Shown here one piece after another: positions 12,765 to 26,976 of a stretch of 60,000 nucleotides of DNA; positions within the stretch are counted from its first letter, which is position 1, and each line of letters starts with the position of its first letter. The stretch lies in the NCBI GenBank assembly GCA_012295275.1, contig CM022667.1, positions 7,366,794-7,426,793 of the forward strand, written 5' to 3'. Both the position numbers and the translations under genes were made by a program. Below the pieces are notes generated by a model. That model saw only the letters and a program-made list of their open reading frames with translations. It had not been told where the DNA came from and did no database searches. Origin of the DNA: Chrysomallon squamiferum (Eukaryota > Mollusca > Gastropoda > Neomphalida > Peltospiridae).

Positions 12765-15230
12765 GGTTGCTTAATTAAAGTATAATATTAAGTAATACAG
12801 ATTCCACGTAGTAAGACATACAATTTGACCGCAAAAATAAGCGAATAAACAAAACTCTAGAAATTTAATCATCTATAGAGACAGAAAATAAAATATTTAA
12901 CGAGAACTTCATTTTAATAGGAATTCTAGTTCCACAAAATAAATATTCCTCAGACAACAAAATAGTATAAAAGGTAATGTACTAGCTTTAATACAAGCAG
13001 TATAATAACGGTTATTATGTCATTCGGAATCTTTCGAATATCGATTGGGGAAGAAAACGGGAAATCGGTTAATATATCAATGTTTCTTTTTTGTTTTTGT
13101 TGTTTTCAAAAAGAAAATATTGCTACTAAACGTTCGGATAATAATCATTTTAAACGAGTTAAAACTGAACTTGTGACTAAGCAAAGCTATACGTAACTGT
13201 TTCAACAGAGATCCGTGTAATTTCACTCTGAAAACATTCTTCTAGGGAAACTCAAATGAGAGGTAATACTGATGTGAGAAAAAGGAAAGTGTTATTTGTG
13301 TAAAATCTGACTACAAAGATATTATGTTATTAAGGCTGTTGTTCTGTTGACAAGCGTTGTTAGAGCGTATCTTTCATAGCAAACTTCAGCCTTGATTGGC
13401 TCTAAGTATTTACAAATAGTCTGCGGTGACGCGCATTGAAATCGAACACAGGGTAACTGTATACATATATCAAACGGTGAAGAAAGGAAATTGACAGAAC
13501 AGCCCAAGGAGATTTTTTTTTTTTTTTTTCGATAACGTTTTAGTCCTTTGAGCAAAGAAGGATGACTAACCCCGTAGCAGACACAATAAAAAGGTCTCTT
13601 CTAATTATTGGATAGATCATGCCAGTATTTGTTTGATGAAATAATTTTCATGTATCTATATATAAATGTAGACAGCGAAACGACTTGGGCAGAATTAAAC
13701 TCACATAAATGTGCAAGCATAAACCCCTTTTGAACTTGATCGATTGAAGAAATGGACATTAAAAAGCTGCAAGATGAAAGAGAATGTGGTCTTTGATCAT
13801 GAGTCTGGTTCAAAGAAAAAATCACCAAATTTACAAAGACTGTATAAAGACGAGATTTATTTCTGCTGGTAATTAATCAATCCATTGTGGTTCGCAGCGG
13901 TTCATTTCGGTCGATAGGTCCTGTCGTCAGTAAAACGCCCCCTGTGATGTCCCGTGTTTGAAACAAGGAGCGCGCGCGAAGCACGCGCTATTGTTTATCT
14001 TTGATCTTGTCGTCATGACTGTGTGTGTTTATCGTTGGTACTGCACGAGACCTCCGCGGCACCGATAGCATGGCAGACATTAACTAAGTTTGGGAAAGAC
14101 GCAAACGAAATATTTTGATAAATTAACTGAATGTTGAACAAAGTCGAGCAAAAACACATCAGACGTTTAAAAGAATCATACTCGACTGTCTGTTTTGATT
14201 GTATTTTTTAAATTGTAATGTAATTTAACGACTAAAAAATGAAATCTAGTCATGTGAGTACTGTCTTAAATTTAATTTTACAACATACATTAAAATACAT
14301 TCCCACTTAAATAAAATTATGAGCTTAGATTGTAAATATTGCATTAATTACTACTTTCTGTAGATGTAAATGTGATGGGGACGTGAATGAACAGACAAAT
14401 TTAGTTTGTGATTATCACGTTGACAGACTTACCGTGACTAAAACATACTTCTGTCATCTAACACTTTGTAATTTGATTTAAATTTCACAAAGTAAAAACT
14501 GTCTGCGACCGGAAGTCTTAAGTACGAGTGATACGTACTCTGCATACTTCAAAGCTTTGTTCTGTTAATTTTTATTTATTTATTTATTTATTTATTTTCT
14601 GTAGTTGTGTTTGTTGTTTTATTTTTTGTTTAAATCTTCATTAGTATCAAAGTATGAGAAAAACGAGTGCAGACTAAAAATATTATTTATTTATTTCTCT
14701 TTCACTCCGATGCCAGTCAATCCACGAATCCAGAACGACGGCGTTCAACCTTTTCTAACAGATTATTTTGTCAAACTTGTTTATAAACAAAACAATAATA
14801 TAAAAAGTTTGAAGTAGAATCACGTTTATTCGAGCTATTTATATATACTGCCACACGTACACCAATCCTGTTAGCTTTTATTATAAAAATGATCATTTAT
14901 TTGAGAAAGATTTTCTTTCAAGACCATTTTGCACAAGACTACTGAAATAAGGATTTGTGGTGTCTAAGTCCTGCATATCAAGACAATAATGTGAATAAAA
15001 ACATTAACAACGATGCTACATAATTAATGTCAAACCATAAACTTCCTTTCAGTGTGGCTGATGGAAGAAAACGGACATCAGGAAGCTTGAAGATGAAAGA
15101 AAAAAGTTCAATCAAAAAGAAAATAATGAATAAATAAAACATTCTTTAAATAAACTTGTTTTCTGATGTTTTTCTTATACAATCTTTATAAGAAAACTGG
15201 CTGTTTACACACCAGAATTATGTCTTATTT
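12765..15230. other. No gene recognised
   Basis: AT-rich DNA with a GC-rich island at 13890-14080 (several CpG, GCGCGCGCG) and an ACCGGAAGT ETS-type motif near 14510. These could be promoter elements but no transcript structure follows. Confidence 0.45.
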
Positions 15231-15234
15231 TCAG

Positions 15235-15279
15235 TAATAATAATAATAATAAATAATAATAATAATAATAATAATAAAA
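15235..15279. repeat. (AAT)n microsatellite
   Basis: About 14 AAT units with one slip (AATAAATAAT). Confidence 0.9.
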
Positions 15280-15837
15280 GAGAAAAATCAAAGTGTCTAT
15301 CAAAGCAATTATATTTTCTTTTTTCAAACGGTGCCTTTCTACAAAACTTTCATAATTTTCTTCAGATATTTTTTCTTCTTCTTTTGATGGCTGCTTCAAA
15401 CGTTTTCTCCGTCCATCATCATCCTTTGTGTAAAGCGCGGATAATATTTCACAGATCGCGAACGACAGATCTTATTCCGTTCAAACCCTTAAGAAGAACA
15501 ACGTACGCTGCTTTTTAATCTTACGCTTAATTTCTCACAAAATCATATCAATAACATCACTATTCTGATAACATGACTGAACATTTTGACTTTCGCTTTT
15601 GTCTCTTTATCTACGGCACTCTTAACAAGAACAAATGTGTTTACAGCATTGATCTTTCGTGAAATAGCAAGCTCTTTAATAAGTGAGAGAGAAAAAACTT
15701 CACTCGTTGTCTCCCTTAGATATAAAGAGTGACGGGGGGGAAAAAAAAAAAAAGGTAAAAATGTTTTGTAAAAAAGAAAAAAGTCAGACAAAAGAAATAA
15801 AAAGTGAAAGTAAGATTTTAATCAGAAAAATGAGTTT

Positions 15838-17981
15838 GTGGAAACAACCTGTGTTTGGAGATAACGTGTGTTTGGAGATAACGTGTGTTTGGAAACAACC
15901 TGTGTTTGGAGATAACGTGTGTTTGGAGATAACGTGTGTTTGGAGATAACGTGTGTTTGGAAACAACCTGTGTTTGGAGATAACGTGTGTTTGGAAACAA
16001 CCTGTGTTTGGAGATAACGTGTGTTTGGAGATAACCTGTGTTTGGAGATAACGTGTGTTTGGAGATAACCTGTGTTTGGAGATAACGTGTGTTTGGAGAT
16101 AACGTGTGTTTGGAGATAACGTGTGTGTAGAGATAACGTGTGTGTAGAGATAACCTGTGTTTGGAGATAACGTGTGTTTGGAGATAACCTGTGTTTGGAG
16201 ATAACATGTGTTTGGAGATGTAGAGATGTTTGGAGATAACGTGTGTTTGGAGATAACGTGTGTGTGTGGAGATAACCTGTGTGTAGAGATAACGTGTGTG
16301 TAGAGATAACGTGTGTTTGGAGATAACTGTGTGTTTGTGGAGATAACCTGTGTGTAGAGATAAGAGATAACCTGTGTTTGGAGATAACGTGTGTTTGGAG
16401 ATAACCTGTGTGTAGAGATAACCTGTGTGTAGAGATAACGTGTGTGTGGAGATAACCTGTGTGTTTGGAGATAACCTGTGTGTGTAGAGATAACGTGTGT
16501 TTGGAGATAACGTGTGTTTGGAGATAACGTGTGTGTAGAGATAACGTGTGTTTGGAGATAACGTGTGTTTGGAGATAACGTGTGTTTGGAGATAACGTGT
16601 GTGTAGAGATAACGTGTGTTTGGAGATAACGTGTGTTTGGAGATAACGTGTGTTTGGAGATAACTGTGTGTGTGTTTGGAGATAACGTGTGTTTGGAGAT
16701 AACGTGTGTGTAGAGATAACGTGTGTTTGGAGATAACGTGTGTTTGGAGATAACGTGTGTTTGGAGATAACGTGTGTGTAGAGATAACCTGTGTTTGGAG
16801 ATAACGTGTGTTTGGAGATAACGTGTGTTTGGAAACAACCTGTGTTTGGAGATAACGTGTGTTTGGAAACAACCTGTGTTTGGAGATAACGTGTGAGATT
16901 TGGAGATAACCTGTGTGTGATTTTGAGAAAACGTGTGTTTGGAGATAACGTGTGTTTGGAGATAACGTGTGTGTAGAGATAACGTGTGTGTAGAGATAAC
17001 GTGTGTGTAGAGATAACTGTGTGTAGAGATAACGTGTGTGTAGAGATAACCTGTGTTTAGAGATAACCTGTGTTTGGAGATAACCTGTGTGTAGAGATAA
17101 CCTGTGTGTAGAGATAACCTGTGTGTAGAGATAACCTGTGTTTGGAGATAACGTGTGTTTGGAGATAACGTGTGTGTAGAGATAACCTGTGTGTAGAGAT
17201 AACGTGTGTGTAGAGATAACGTGTGTGTAGAGATAACGTGTGTTTGGAGATAACGTGTGTGTTTGTGAGATAACCTGTGTTTGGAGATAACTGTGTTTTG
17301 GAGATGTGTTTGGAGATAACGTGTGTTTGGAGATAACGTGTGTGTAGAGATAACCTGTGTGTAGAGATAACGTGTGTGTAGAGATAACGTGTGTTTGGAG
17401 ATAACCTGTGTGTAGAGATAACCTGTGTTTGGAGATAACGTGTGTTTGGAGATAACGTGTGTTTGGAGATAACGTGTGTGTAGAGATAACGTGTGTTTGG
17501 AGATAACGTGTGTTTGGAGATAACGTGTGTGTAGAGATAACGTGTGTTTGGAGATAACATGTGTGTAGAGATAACCTGTGTGTAGAGATAACGTGTGTTT
17601 GGAGATAACCTGTGTGTAGAGATAACGTGTGTGTAGAGATAACGTGTGTGTAGAGATAACCTGTGTGTAGAGATAACCTGTGTGTAGAGATAACGTGTGT
17701 TTGTAGAGATAACGTGTGTTTGGAGATAACGTGTGTGTAGAGATAACGTGTGTGTAGAGATAACCTGTGTGTAGAGATAACCTGTGTGTAGAGATAACGT
17801 GTGTGTAGAGATAACCTGTGTGTAGAGATAACGTGTGTGTAGAGATAACGTGTGTGTAGAGATAACGTGTGTTTGGAGATAACGTGTGTGTAGAGATAAC
17901 CTGTGTGTAGAGATAACGTGTGTGTAGAGATAACGTGTGTGTAGAGATAACGTGTGTTTGGAGATAACCTGTATGTAGAGG
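15838..17981. repeat. 17-bp satellite-like array, about 125 copies
   Basis: Uninterrupted tandem copies of GTGTGTTTGGAGATAAC. Two sites vary almost independently: TTTGG versus TGTAG, and AACG versus AACC before TGTG. The left end has extra GGAAACAACCTG variants. A few units are broken (for example near 16217, 16665, 17270 and 17295). The minus strand contains no stop in any register of the 17-mer, so a 750-codon frame stays open across the whole array although 17 is not a multiple of 3; the resulting low-complexity peptide is an artefact of the unit, not evidence of a gene. Confidence 0.97.
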
Positions 17982-18298
17982 AAAGGAGGTAGTGCGGGCA
18001 GAGAAAAAAGGGTAAAAAAAATACGAGTGCAGACATAAAATAATAATATTAATAATAAATAATAATAAATAAATAAAGCAGAAAGAAAGGAAAGAAAAAA
18101 GAAGAAGGATCTTTTAAACATATAATTAATTTTGAAAATATATTTAAGTTTGTAACAACCCAAAGTTCTCTAGAAATGTAGATGATATGAACTAAAAGTT
18201 GGTCGAGGACAAAACCGCAGCCACTTTCGGAAGCTCATGGAAACTGATTTGTTTTTGTGGCAAAGTGGTTACTTCGTTTGGCTGCTATTTAATTAAAG

Positions 18299-18299
<1 letters not shown>

Positions 18300-18334
<35 letters not shown>
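18300..18334. repeat. (CA)n microsatellite
   Basis: About 17 CA units, 320 bp beyond the 17-bp array. Confidence 0.9.
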
Positions 18335-18336
<2 letters not shown>

Positions 18337-18761
18337 CCTTAGGTGTTGGATTATGATAACATAATCAGTTAAGTCCTGCTTACAAAAACAATTCATAACT
18401 GCACCTCTGTGTTGGGTGATGCCATGTATACTGTATTTTTAAATGTGATTATTGCAATATTAAACTCTGATTAATACTGTACTGTGTTAATCAAAACCAA
18501 GAGGTTGATTGATGTTATATATGTATGTAGCAATATCGCATGAATAAACTGTATTTTCAAACGTATTTTTAAGGCTTTTTACTAACTATACACAAAAATT
18601 AATAAGGTGCCATTATTTCTCATGCCGGCGGATTAGTCGTCCAGCATAGTGTGAGGGCGAGTGACAGCAAAACTCAGTACAACTGTATCACGTGCCACAT
18701 TCCAGCGTTATACCCGGTTCCACATTCAGTTTGCCCACACCTCGCCGTTACTGGCGTTAAC

Positions 18762-18851
18762 GTGTGTGTGTGTGTGTGTGTGTGTGCGTGTGTGTGTGTG
18801 TCTGTCTGTATGTGTGTGTGTGTGTGTGTGTGTGTGCGTGCGTGTGTGTGT

Positions 18852-18885
<34 letters not shown>
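18762..18885. repeat. (GT)n microsatellite with CG and CT variants
   Basis: About 60 GT units interrupted by GTGCGT and GTCTGT; the block GTGCGTGTGTGTGTGTCTGT occurs twice, so part of the tract duplicated as a unit. Confidence 0.95.
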
Positions 18886-18890
<5 letters not shown>

Positions 18891-20156
18891 GAATAAATTC
18901 ATACTGTATATAGAGTACATGCATTTGTGACAAATACAGACAGAGACCCAGAGAGAAATAAGTACTGACATATGAGACAGATAATGGATAAATGAAAGAA
19001 AACAAAGGGATCTGACTAATGAAAGTAGACAGGCTTTTTCTAATCAGAAAATTTACTTTTTCTGTTACGTGCAGTGTTGACAACTGCACGATGGAAAAAA
19101 AGCAAAAATCGTCTTCTTGTAATTGTCTACAAATCACAACTCCATCTCTTAATTAACCACTTTTATTCGCTGCTTTTGTTTCGTTATCGCGACGAAATTT
19201 AAAGCTTCCTGTCTGCATTGATTGACATCCATCAAAGAACTAACTTCTTTTGATCCCTTTGATAAATATATACTTCAAAGGCTTTGTTAACGAACTTAGG
19301 AAATTAGTGTCGTTTTCAACTGAATTTACCCGTTTCAACACCATACAAGATAAAATGAACTGGGATCGTCTGATTTTCTATTTTTTATTTTACGACATAT
19401 TGGAAACTAATTTAAATGTCGCGTCTGTTTTATTTCAGTGTGTTTTGAGAGTGCGTGTCTGAACGTCTGTCTTACTGTGAGTATGTCACAGAAGGTCGAG
19501 ATTAATTAAAATATATTAACTAGACAGTGAAACTAGTAATATTATTATTTGCGTTGTTCTACTTCATTTTTTTATTTATTATTATTATTTTTTTTTTTTT
19601 TTTTTTGAGAACCATAACTCACTACTCGATTTTTTGTTTTTATGTTTTTTTATTTATTCTCTTGTCTTTGTGATAAAACACATTGCTTAGTCTCGATAAT
19701 GACTGCTTGTGACACAGGCATCCACGCCTACTTGCTTCTTTTAAAATAAAACTAACTCGGATATTAAAGCTGATTATCAAACACGTGTATACAACACAGA
19801 CAATTACTTAACAACGAAAGGCCTGCAGTGGTCATATTTTTTAACTCCTAAATTGATGACAATATGTTGTTGTTTCGTTTTATTTATTTATTTATATCTT
19901 TTAATGATAATAAAATTAAAAAATTAAATTTTCTCATCTGATTGTTAGAAATGTTTTACTAGGAATGTTACCATTAGACAATATTTTAGTTGTAACTGTG
20001 TCCAACAGCAAAAGAAACAAAACAAACAACAACAAATAAATAAAGTAAGAAAGAAAAAGAAAATATTAAGAAAATAAAAGAAAAGAAACTAAAAGTTATA
20101 ATTATCATAATGCTTAAAATGCTTAAAATGGATATATAACACATACACTCACATAA
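18886..20156. other. No gene recognised
   Basis: AT-rich DNA with poly-T tracts (for example 19590-19606) and no supported coding segment. Confidence 0.5.
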
Positions 20157-20228
20157 ATACTCACACACACACAGAGTCACACACACACAGTCACACTGTT
20201 TCAGTCTGTGGATGTGACCTCACACACA

Positions 20229-20288
<60 letters not shown>

Positions 20289-20431
20289 CACACTGTTTCA
20301 GTCTGTGGATGTGACTTCACACACACACACACACACAGTCACACACACACACAGTCACACTGTTTCAGTCTGTGGATGTGACCTCACACACACACACACA
20401 CACAGTCACACTGTTTCAGTTTGTGGATGTG

Positions 20432-20477
<46 letters not shown>

Positions 20478-20502
20478 CACACTGTTTCAGTCTGTGGATG
20501 TG

Positions 20503-20554
<52 letters not shown>

Positions 20555-20822
20555 CACACTGTTTCAGTCTGTGGATGTGACCTCACACACACACACACAC
20601 ACAGTCACACACACAGTCACACAGTAACACACACACACACACACAGTCACACTGTTTCAGTCTGTGGATGTGAGCTCACACACACACACACACTCACACA
20701 CACAGTTGTTTGTTTCAGTCTGTGGATGTGACCTCACACACACACACACACACACACAGTCACACACACACACACTTCACACACACACACACAGTCACAC
20801 TGTTTCAGTCTGTGGATGTGAC

Positions 20823-20856
<34 letters not shown>

Positions 20857-21250
20857 CAGTCACACACGTCACACACACACACAGTCACACTGTTTCAGTC
20901 TGTTGATGTGACCTCACACACACACACACACACACAGTCACACAATACAGTCACACACACAGTCACACAGTCACACTGTTTCAGTCTGTTGATGTGACCT
21001 CACACACACACACACACACAGTCACACTGTTTCAGTCTGTGGATGTGACCTCACACACACACACACACACACACAGTTTCAGTCTGTTGATGTGACCTCA
21101 CACACACACACACACACAGTCACACTGTTTCAGTCTGTTGATGTGACCACTGTTTCAGTTTGTGGATGTCACACACACACACACACACACACACACAGTC
21201 TGTGGATGTGACACACACACACAGTCACACTGTTTCAGTCTGTGGATGTG

Positions 21251-21286
<36 letters not shown>

Positions 21287-21338
21287 CACACACACACAGT
21301 CACACTGTTTCAGTCTGTGGATGTGACCACTGTTTCAG

Positions 21339-21412
<74 letters not shown>

Positions 21413-21434
21413 TTTCAGTCTGTGGATGTGACCT

Positions 21435-21465
<31 letters not shown>

Positions 21466-21572
21466 ACACACACTCACACACACACAGTCACACAGTCACA
21501 CTGTTTCAGTCTGTGGATGTGACACACACACACGCACACACACACAGTCACACTGTTTCAGTCTGTGGATGT

Positions 21573-21608
<36 letters not shown>

Positions 21609-21782
21609 CACACTGTTTCAGTCTGTGGATGTGACCTCACACAGTCACACACACACACACAGTCACACTTTCAGTCTGTGAATGTGACCTCACACACACA
21701 CAGTCACACTTTCAGTCTGTGAATGTGATCTCACACACACACACACACACACACACAGTCACACTTTCAGTCTGTGGATGTG

Positions 21783-21823
<41 letters not shown>

Positions 21824-21979
21824 TCAGTCTGTGGATGTGACCTCACACACACAAACACAAACACACACACACAGTCACACACACACAGTCACACACACAC
21901 ACACACACACACACAGTCACACTTTCAGTCTGTGGATGTGACCTCACACACACAAACACAAACACACACACAGTCACAG

Positions 21980-22026
<47 letters not shown>

Positions 22027-22062
22027 CACACTGTTTCAGTCTGTGGATGTGACCTCACACAA
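20157..22062. repeat. Compound (CA)n minisatellite with a hairpin-forming core
   Basis: More than 25 copies of the core GTCACACTGTTTCAGTCTGT followed by GGATGTGACCTCACA, separated by (CA)n spacers from a few to about 40 repeats long. GTCACA at the start and TGTGAC near the end of the core are exact inverted repeats around a 17-base loop. Core variants: GTTGATG in place of GTGGATG clusters at 20900-21150, and ACACTTTCAG lacking TGT clusters at 21660-21930, showing local homogenisation. Confidence 0.95.
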
Positions 22063-22177
22063 CTGTGTCACTGTACAAGAGGAGAAACCAGCTGTCACCT
22101 GCAACAGATGTTCTTTTATTTGTTCCAACCCGACTATTCAAACATTTTTATTTATTTTTAAAACTACTGTGGCAGTC

Positions 22178-22217
<40 letters not shown>

Positions 22218-22240
22218 TTAACAAAGGATTAATAATAATA
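22178..22240. repeat. (AAT)n microsatellite
   Basis: About 13 pure AAT units and a short degenerate tail, 115 bp beyond the compound CA array. Confidence 0.9.
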
Positions 22241-25200
22241 AATAGAAAATTATGGAATTATTCTCTCTAAAAAAAACCCTCATGACATTGTGTTTAGAAT
22301 GTTCTCAATATTAAATTATGTGTAAAACAAGATTTAAAAAGTTGTTTAACTGGCAAGAAACTGACTTTGTGAAAGTAAGTTTATTTATCACTTTACTTCA
22401 GTAACATTTTAACATTTGTATGCTCTGTACCACTCTGACATTTCAGTTTTAACAAATTATAACTTGTGATTAATATAAATTTTATTTCATATTTCTGCTA
22501 ATTCAACCATTATGGCATGCATGGGAAAAAAAATAAATAAAAATGTATGACCTTGAGAATGAAAATGAATTATTGCAAGAGTAAGCTAATAAAATGATTA
22601 TCAAGGTGTGAGAAATTGTTTATTTTTTATTATCATGTACAAAACAGGTTTAAACTGATACAAGTGAAGTGTTTGTATTGTCTCTGTTGTGATTCATTAC
22701 TCAAGTCTGCATCACGGATGTTGGTGTTTTAGTGGAGTCTGTTGTACTGTATAAAAATTACTCAGCTGTAATCATTATTAGTCATGTTGTAAATTTGGAC
22801 AGATGTTCCTTCTCATGTGTGACATATAAAACTCAGTAATAGTTCTTACTTCTTATGACTCACAACTGACTTAAACGTTACTAAGTAATAAAAACAAACA
22901 TTGATAGTGCTGGTCCCAGTTTTAAATCACTGATATCTACATACAGTTTTATTTACAAAAATACAAAAATCATACTAAACGTGAGACAAAGGTGAAAATA
23001 TTTTGACATGGTTTGCTCATCTTGATATTTTTAACATTTTCAAAAATACATCTTTGTATTATAAGCAAACTACAAATTACTTCGTTATTATATCCACTAC
23101 TTTGATATTCTCTGTTTTAACTCGTCCACTAATTATAATAAACTGTATAGTATTATCTTACATCCAAACTACAGATTTACCACACTGAGCTGTTTATTTA
23201 AAACATAGTAAATCTGTGTAAACATTCATTTGTCTTTATCCAAAGATTTTTTGTTATTTACAGTTCTACATCTTTACTATAAACATGAAGATAATGTATA
23301 ATTTAAAAGATAAACAAAACTTGTTTTTATTCACAGAACAGAAAAATTACTTAAGTTATTCTGTTTGTTAACTAAATTTATAAACTGTGTGAATTTTAGA
23401 CTTGGTAAATACAAGTACATTCATTATTTTGAGTATATGTTTATAATGAATAAATCAATTAAAATGGGAAGAACTCTGTAGTAACAATAAACTGGTTAGC
23501 TGTCTCAGAGTGGTTACTGGTGTTGAAGAGATCTCACAATATACACAGCTTGTAAAAATACAAAAATAATAGAAGTTCAAACAATAAATATGACTTGTGA
23601 TATACTGCTACATGATCTACTCTCTGTAAACACAGCTTTGCATAACTTTGTATTATAGCACTAATCATGGTCAATTGTTTCTTATACAGTAATATTAAAA
23701 AGGCAGCAGCTTGTGTGTTTTGTTAAGGCTTTCAAACTTTTGTCCAGCAAAATGTGACCAACTAAAATATTCTCACAAAATTTACAGATATATTTGTTTT
23801 AAACCATACATGAATATTTCATACAAACAAAAAAGTAATAATAATCAGAATATCAGTTTTCAACAGTTTGTCAAATCAGTTTTAAAATACTCTTCTTGTA
23901 CTCGTTTTATAATTTATTTTTTATTCAAATAAGAAATTATTTACAAGTTAAAAAAAAAAAAAATCATAAATTTATGTTATGATGAGTGAAGATTTTTAGT
24001 TATCAAACAGTCCATTTTCCCAGAAATAAAAAGCAAACATCAAAACTGAAAACACTATAAAAATCTATGTACATTTTGTTTTTTAACTTTTGGGAAGAAC
24101 TTTACCATATATAGATCTGATCTACCTGTCACTATAAACTGTAGATAACCAAATCTGGTAAGAAAGCTTGACTATGTATCGTACCAAGTTAAAAAAATTA
24201 TCACATTTTAAATACAGATAGTGTTGTGATTTCTTAAATAAATAGTTCATATTTTAGAACCAGCAAAATAAAAAATAAATAAAATTTCTCATAAGATCTT
24301 TTTAAAAAGTGAAACTTCAGTGACATTTTGCATCAAATGAGAAATTATTAAACTTGGATTGAAAAAAAGTGGAAAAATTAACATCTTTGTTAGATATTAA
24401 TTATGTAATGAAGAAATACCCCAAATTTGTGTTTAACATTTCAGCTATGTTCAGGTACAATTTTTATTACACTTAACAAGTTCATGACCTTAAAGTAGGT
24501 TTGAAAATTATTTTCTAAATATTATTTTTTTCTTTCATCCAGATAGCAACCACAGTATAAATTAACTTCTGTGAAATTTTCTATCCAATAAATTTTTCAA
24601 TTTAATATTTTCTGAACTAGATAATAACTGCATGGATGACTAATGTGAAACTGTCAATGAAATAATAATTTATAAATAATGTTTTTTAAATAATGTTTTT
24701 TTTTTTGTTGTTTTGTTTTGTGTAAAAAAAATGTTTTGGGGTTTTTTTTGTGGGTTTTTTCCAAAGAACTGAAAGGATATTCCGTAAGTTATTTCAACCC
24801 AAATTAATTTATCTTTTTCTTGTTTTTTTGTTTTTGTTTTTGTAAATCATTCTAAAACTTTTATTAATTTGAAAATGGACTGCTTGCAATATAATTAACT
24901 TAGATAATAACTAATAGTCATTCTACAGATTTGAAATTATCAATAAAATCAGTTTTTAAAATAATGTTGTTGCTTTTTTTCTCTTTAGAAAATCTGAAAG
25001 CTGATGTAATACATTACTTCATATACATTTTTTTATTATTTTCTTCTTTTTTTTAGAGTATTTTACTATTTTTTAATACATCCCCAAAATGGTTCTAATT
25101 AATTTGAAAAACTCAGAAACAAGGAAAATGAGGTAAAGTAGAAAGTAAATGACACAAATGATATGGTGTTTTTACAAAATATCTTGTCCTACACATCATT

Positions 25201-26976
25201 TTTTAAAAAGAAGCAAAAATTAATTATGTTTTTGAGCACCGTGGAACCTCCAGTCATACAAGTATGTGTTTCTTCTAACACTGAAAACCAGAAAATATCA
25301 GAATTATTAGTGAGTTAAGCACAGCCACACAAAACACTGGCTGTACGTTAGTTTGTAAGATGTAACTGACAAAATTAAGTTAAATAGTAACAATTACTTT
25401 TTAATTCTGTAATCAACAAAACAAATTACAGAAGTTTAGAATTTTGAATTACTTGCAATTAGAAAAAAAACCCACTTGAATTAATAACAAACTAATATTT
25501 ATTATTTTTAAAAAACTAGTCGAAATAAGTTCACTATTGTTTAATATAGAGACACATGTCTGATTCGTTTAATTTTAAATCACTAATATTTACTGATTTT
25601 CAGTATTCAGAATATACATATTTTTTTAATGAAATAATGCACTTGGGATCACAACCCACACATTGAGAGCACCACAGTGAGCATTACTCACTAAATCTAT
25701 ACACAGTGAGCATTACTCACTAAATCTACTTCATTCTTCATCAAGGCTTTGTGAGGCTGCCTGTACAGGTGATATCACAGAACTTCATCAGACAAATCTC
25801 ATAAATCTGTGACAGTGTTTTGTGTAGTCTGATTGTAGAGAGAGAGAGTTCCCTTTGTGATACCAGAGATTTAAAAAACAGAAATACATACAGAGATATG
25901 AAAAGTATTTGGATTAGAAAATAACAAATAAATAAATAAATAATAATAACAAAACTAACTGAAAGAGTGAAAAATGATTCTTAAATCAATATGAAGAAAC
26001 ATTCTTAATTCATTACTTTAAATTCAATAAAATCAAATTATTTTTCAATGCCCAGCCATCTAATCATTATTAATCAATGTACATATAATTTTGTAGTTTC
26101 TTAATGAAAGTCTTCTAACTAACAGATTTACAATTTCTGGTTAAGCTGGTTTCTACATGGTACGAGATATGTGAAATGTTTAGACTCTCCCCGGTGGCAT
26201 ATTAACAGGAACATCATTAGCTTCACAAACTTGAACTCAGTCACTGTAGAGAGATTCTTAACAAGTTGGTAATATAACTTTATACTATAATAATTTGCTT
26301 AAAGTTGTTTTTAACCCTGTGTAACAAGTGAAAAGAAGAATTCTGATCAGATTTAACACTATAAAAATATGCTTTGTTTCAATAATGACATTATGCTTAG
26401 AGTAAAAATTTGGTTTAAAACAATTACTTAGTTGGTTTTGTAACAAGTCACTGCTATATACAAATATACAGATCTAAAAGTAGAACTGAGGTATAAAAAC
26501 TGATAAAAACACAAATTACTTTTTCCAGTGAATAAAATGGAAGATCTGTTAATAATATGGCATGTGAGTTAGAACTGGAATTTTTTTGAGCTTCATACAT
26601 CAATGTAAGTCCATCTGACTTTAAAATGACTGACACCCTCCTATTGTGGCCCATTTATGAGAAGAAAAAAAAAAGGCCATCATTTTTAAGAGAATGTTTT
26701 TGTTCATATTACATGAAACTGGACAAAAATAATTCATAGTCCAATTTTGGCAGTTGAAAAAAAAAACTGTTTGTTATCTTAATCTTCACTTTATAATAAT
26801 TTTTCAAAACATTTCCATTTAACAGGTGAATACAATGAGTCACACACTGATTACAAGACACTTTGAGCAACCAGTACCCAACACTTAATAAACAAGACAG
26901 ATTTCCCAGAACTGAACAGAAACAAAGTGATTCTGACACACACGGCTTGAACACGTCCTAAGACCCAGACATGGAG
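22241..26976. other. AT-rich stretch downstream of ELMO, no gene found
   Basis: No conserved coding segment is seen on either strand apart from short chance open frames. The part next to 26976 must contain the ELMO 3' UTR and polyadenylation site, whose end I cannot place. Confidence 0.6.
25673..25730. repeat. 29-bp tandem duplication containing a palindrome
   Basis: Two copies of CACAGTGAGCATTACTCACT plus AAATCTA(T/C). Each has AGTGAG and CTCACT as an exact inverted repeat around a five-base loop. Confidence 0.85.

Noticed and set aside
15838-18036. 750-codon open frame on the minus strand with a repeating Leu/Ser/His/Thr peptide
   Set aside because: It is the translation of a 17-bp tandem repeat lacking stops in any register; the peptide is just the unit read in three phases, with no unique coding sequence around it.
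20305-22270. Several overlapping open frames encoding Thr-His and Val-Cys repeats
   Set aside because: Products of (CA)n/(GT)n simple sequence; no splice or start context.
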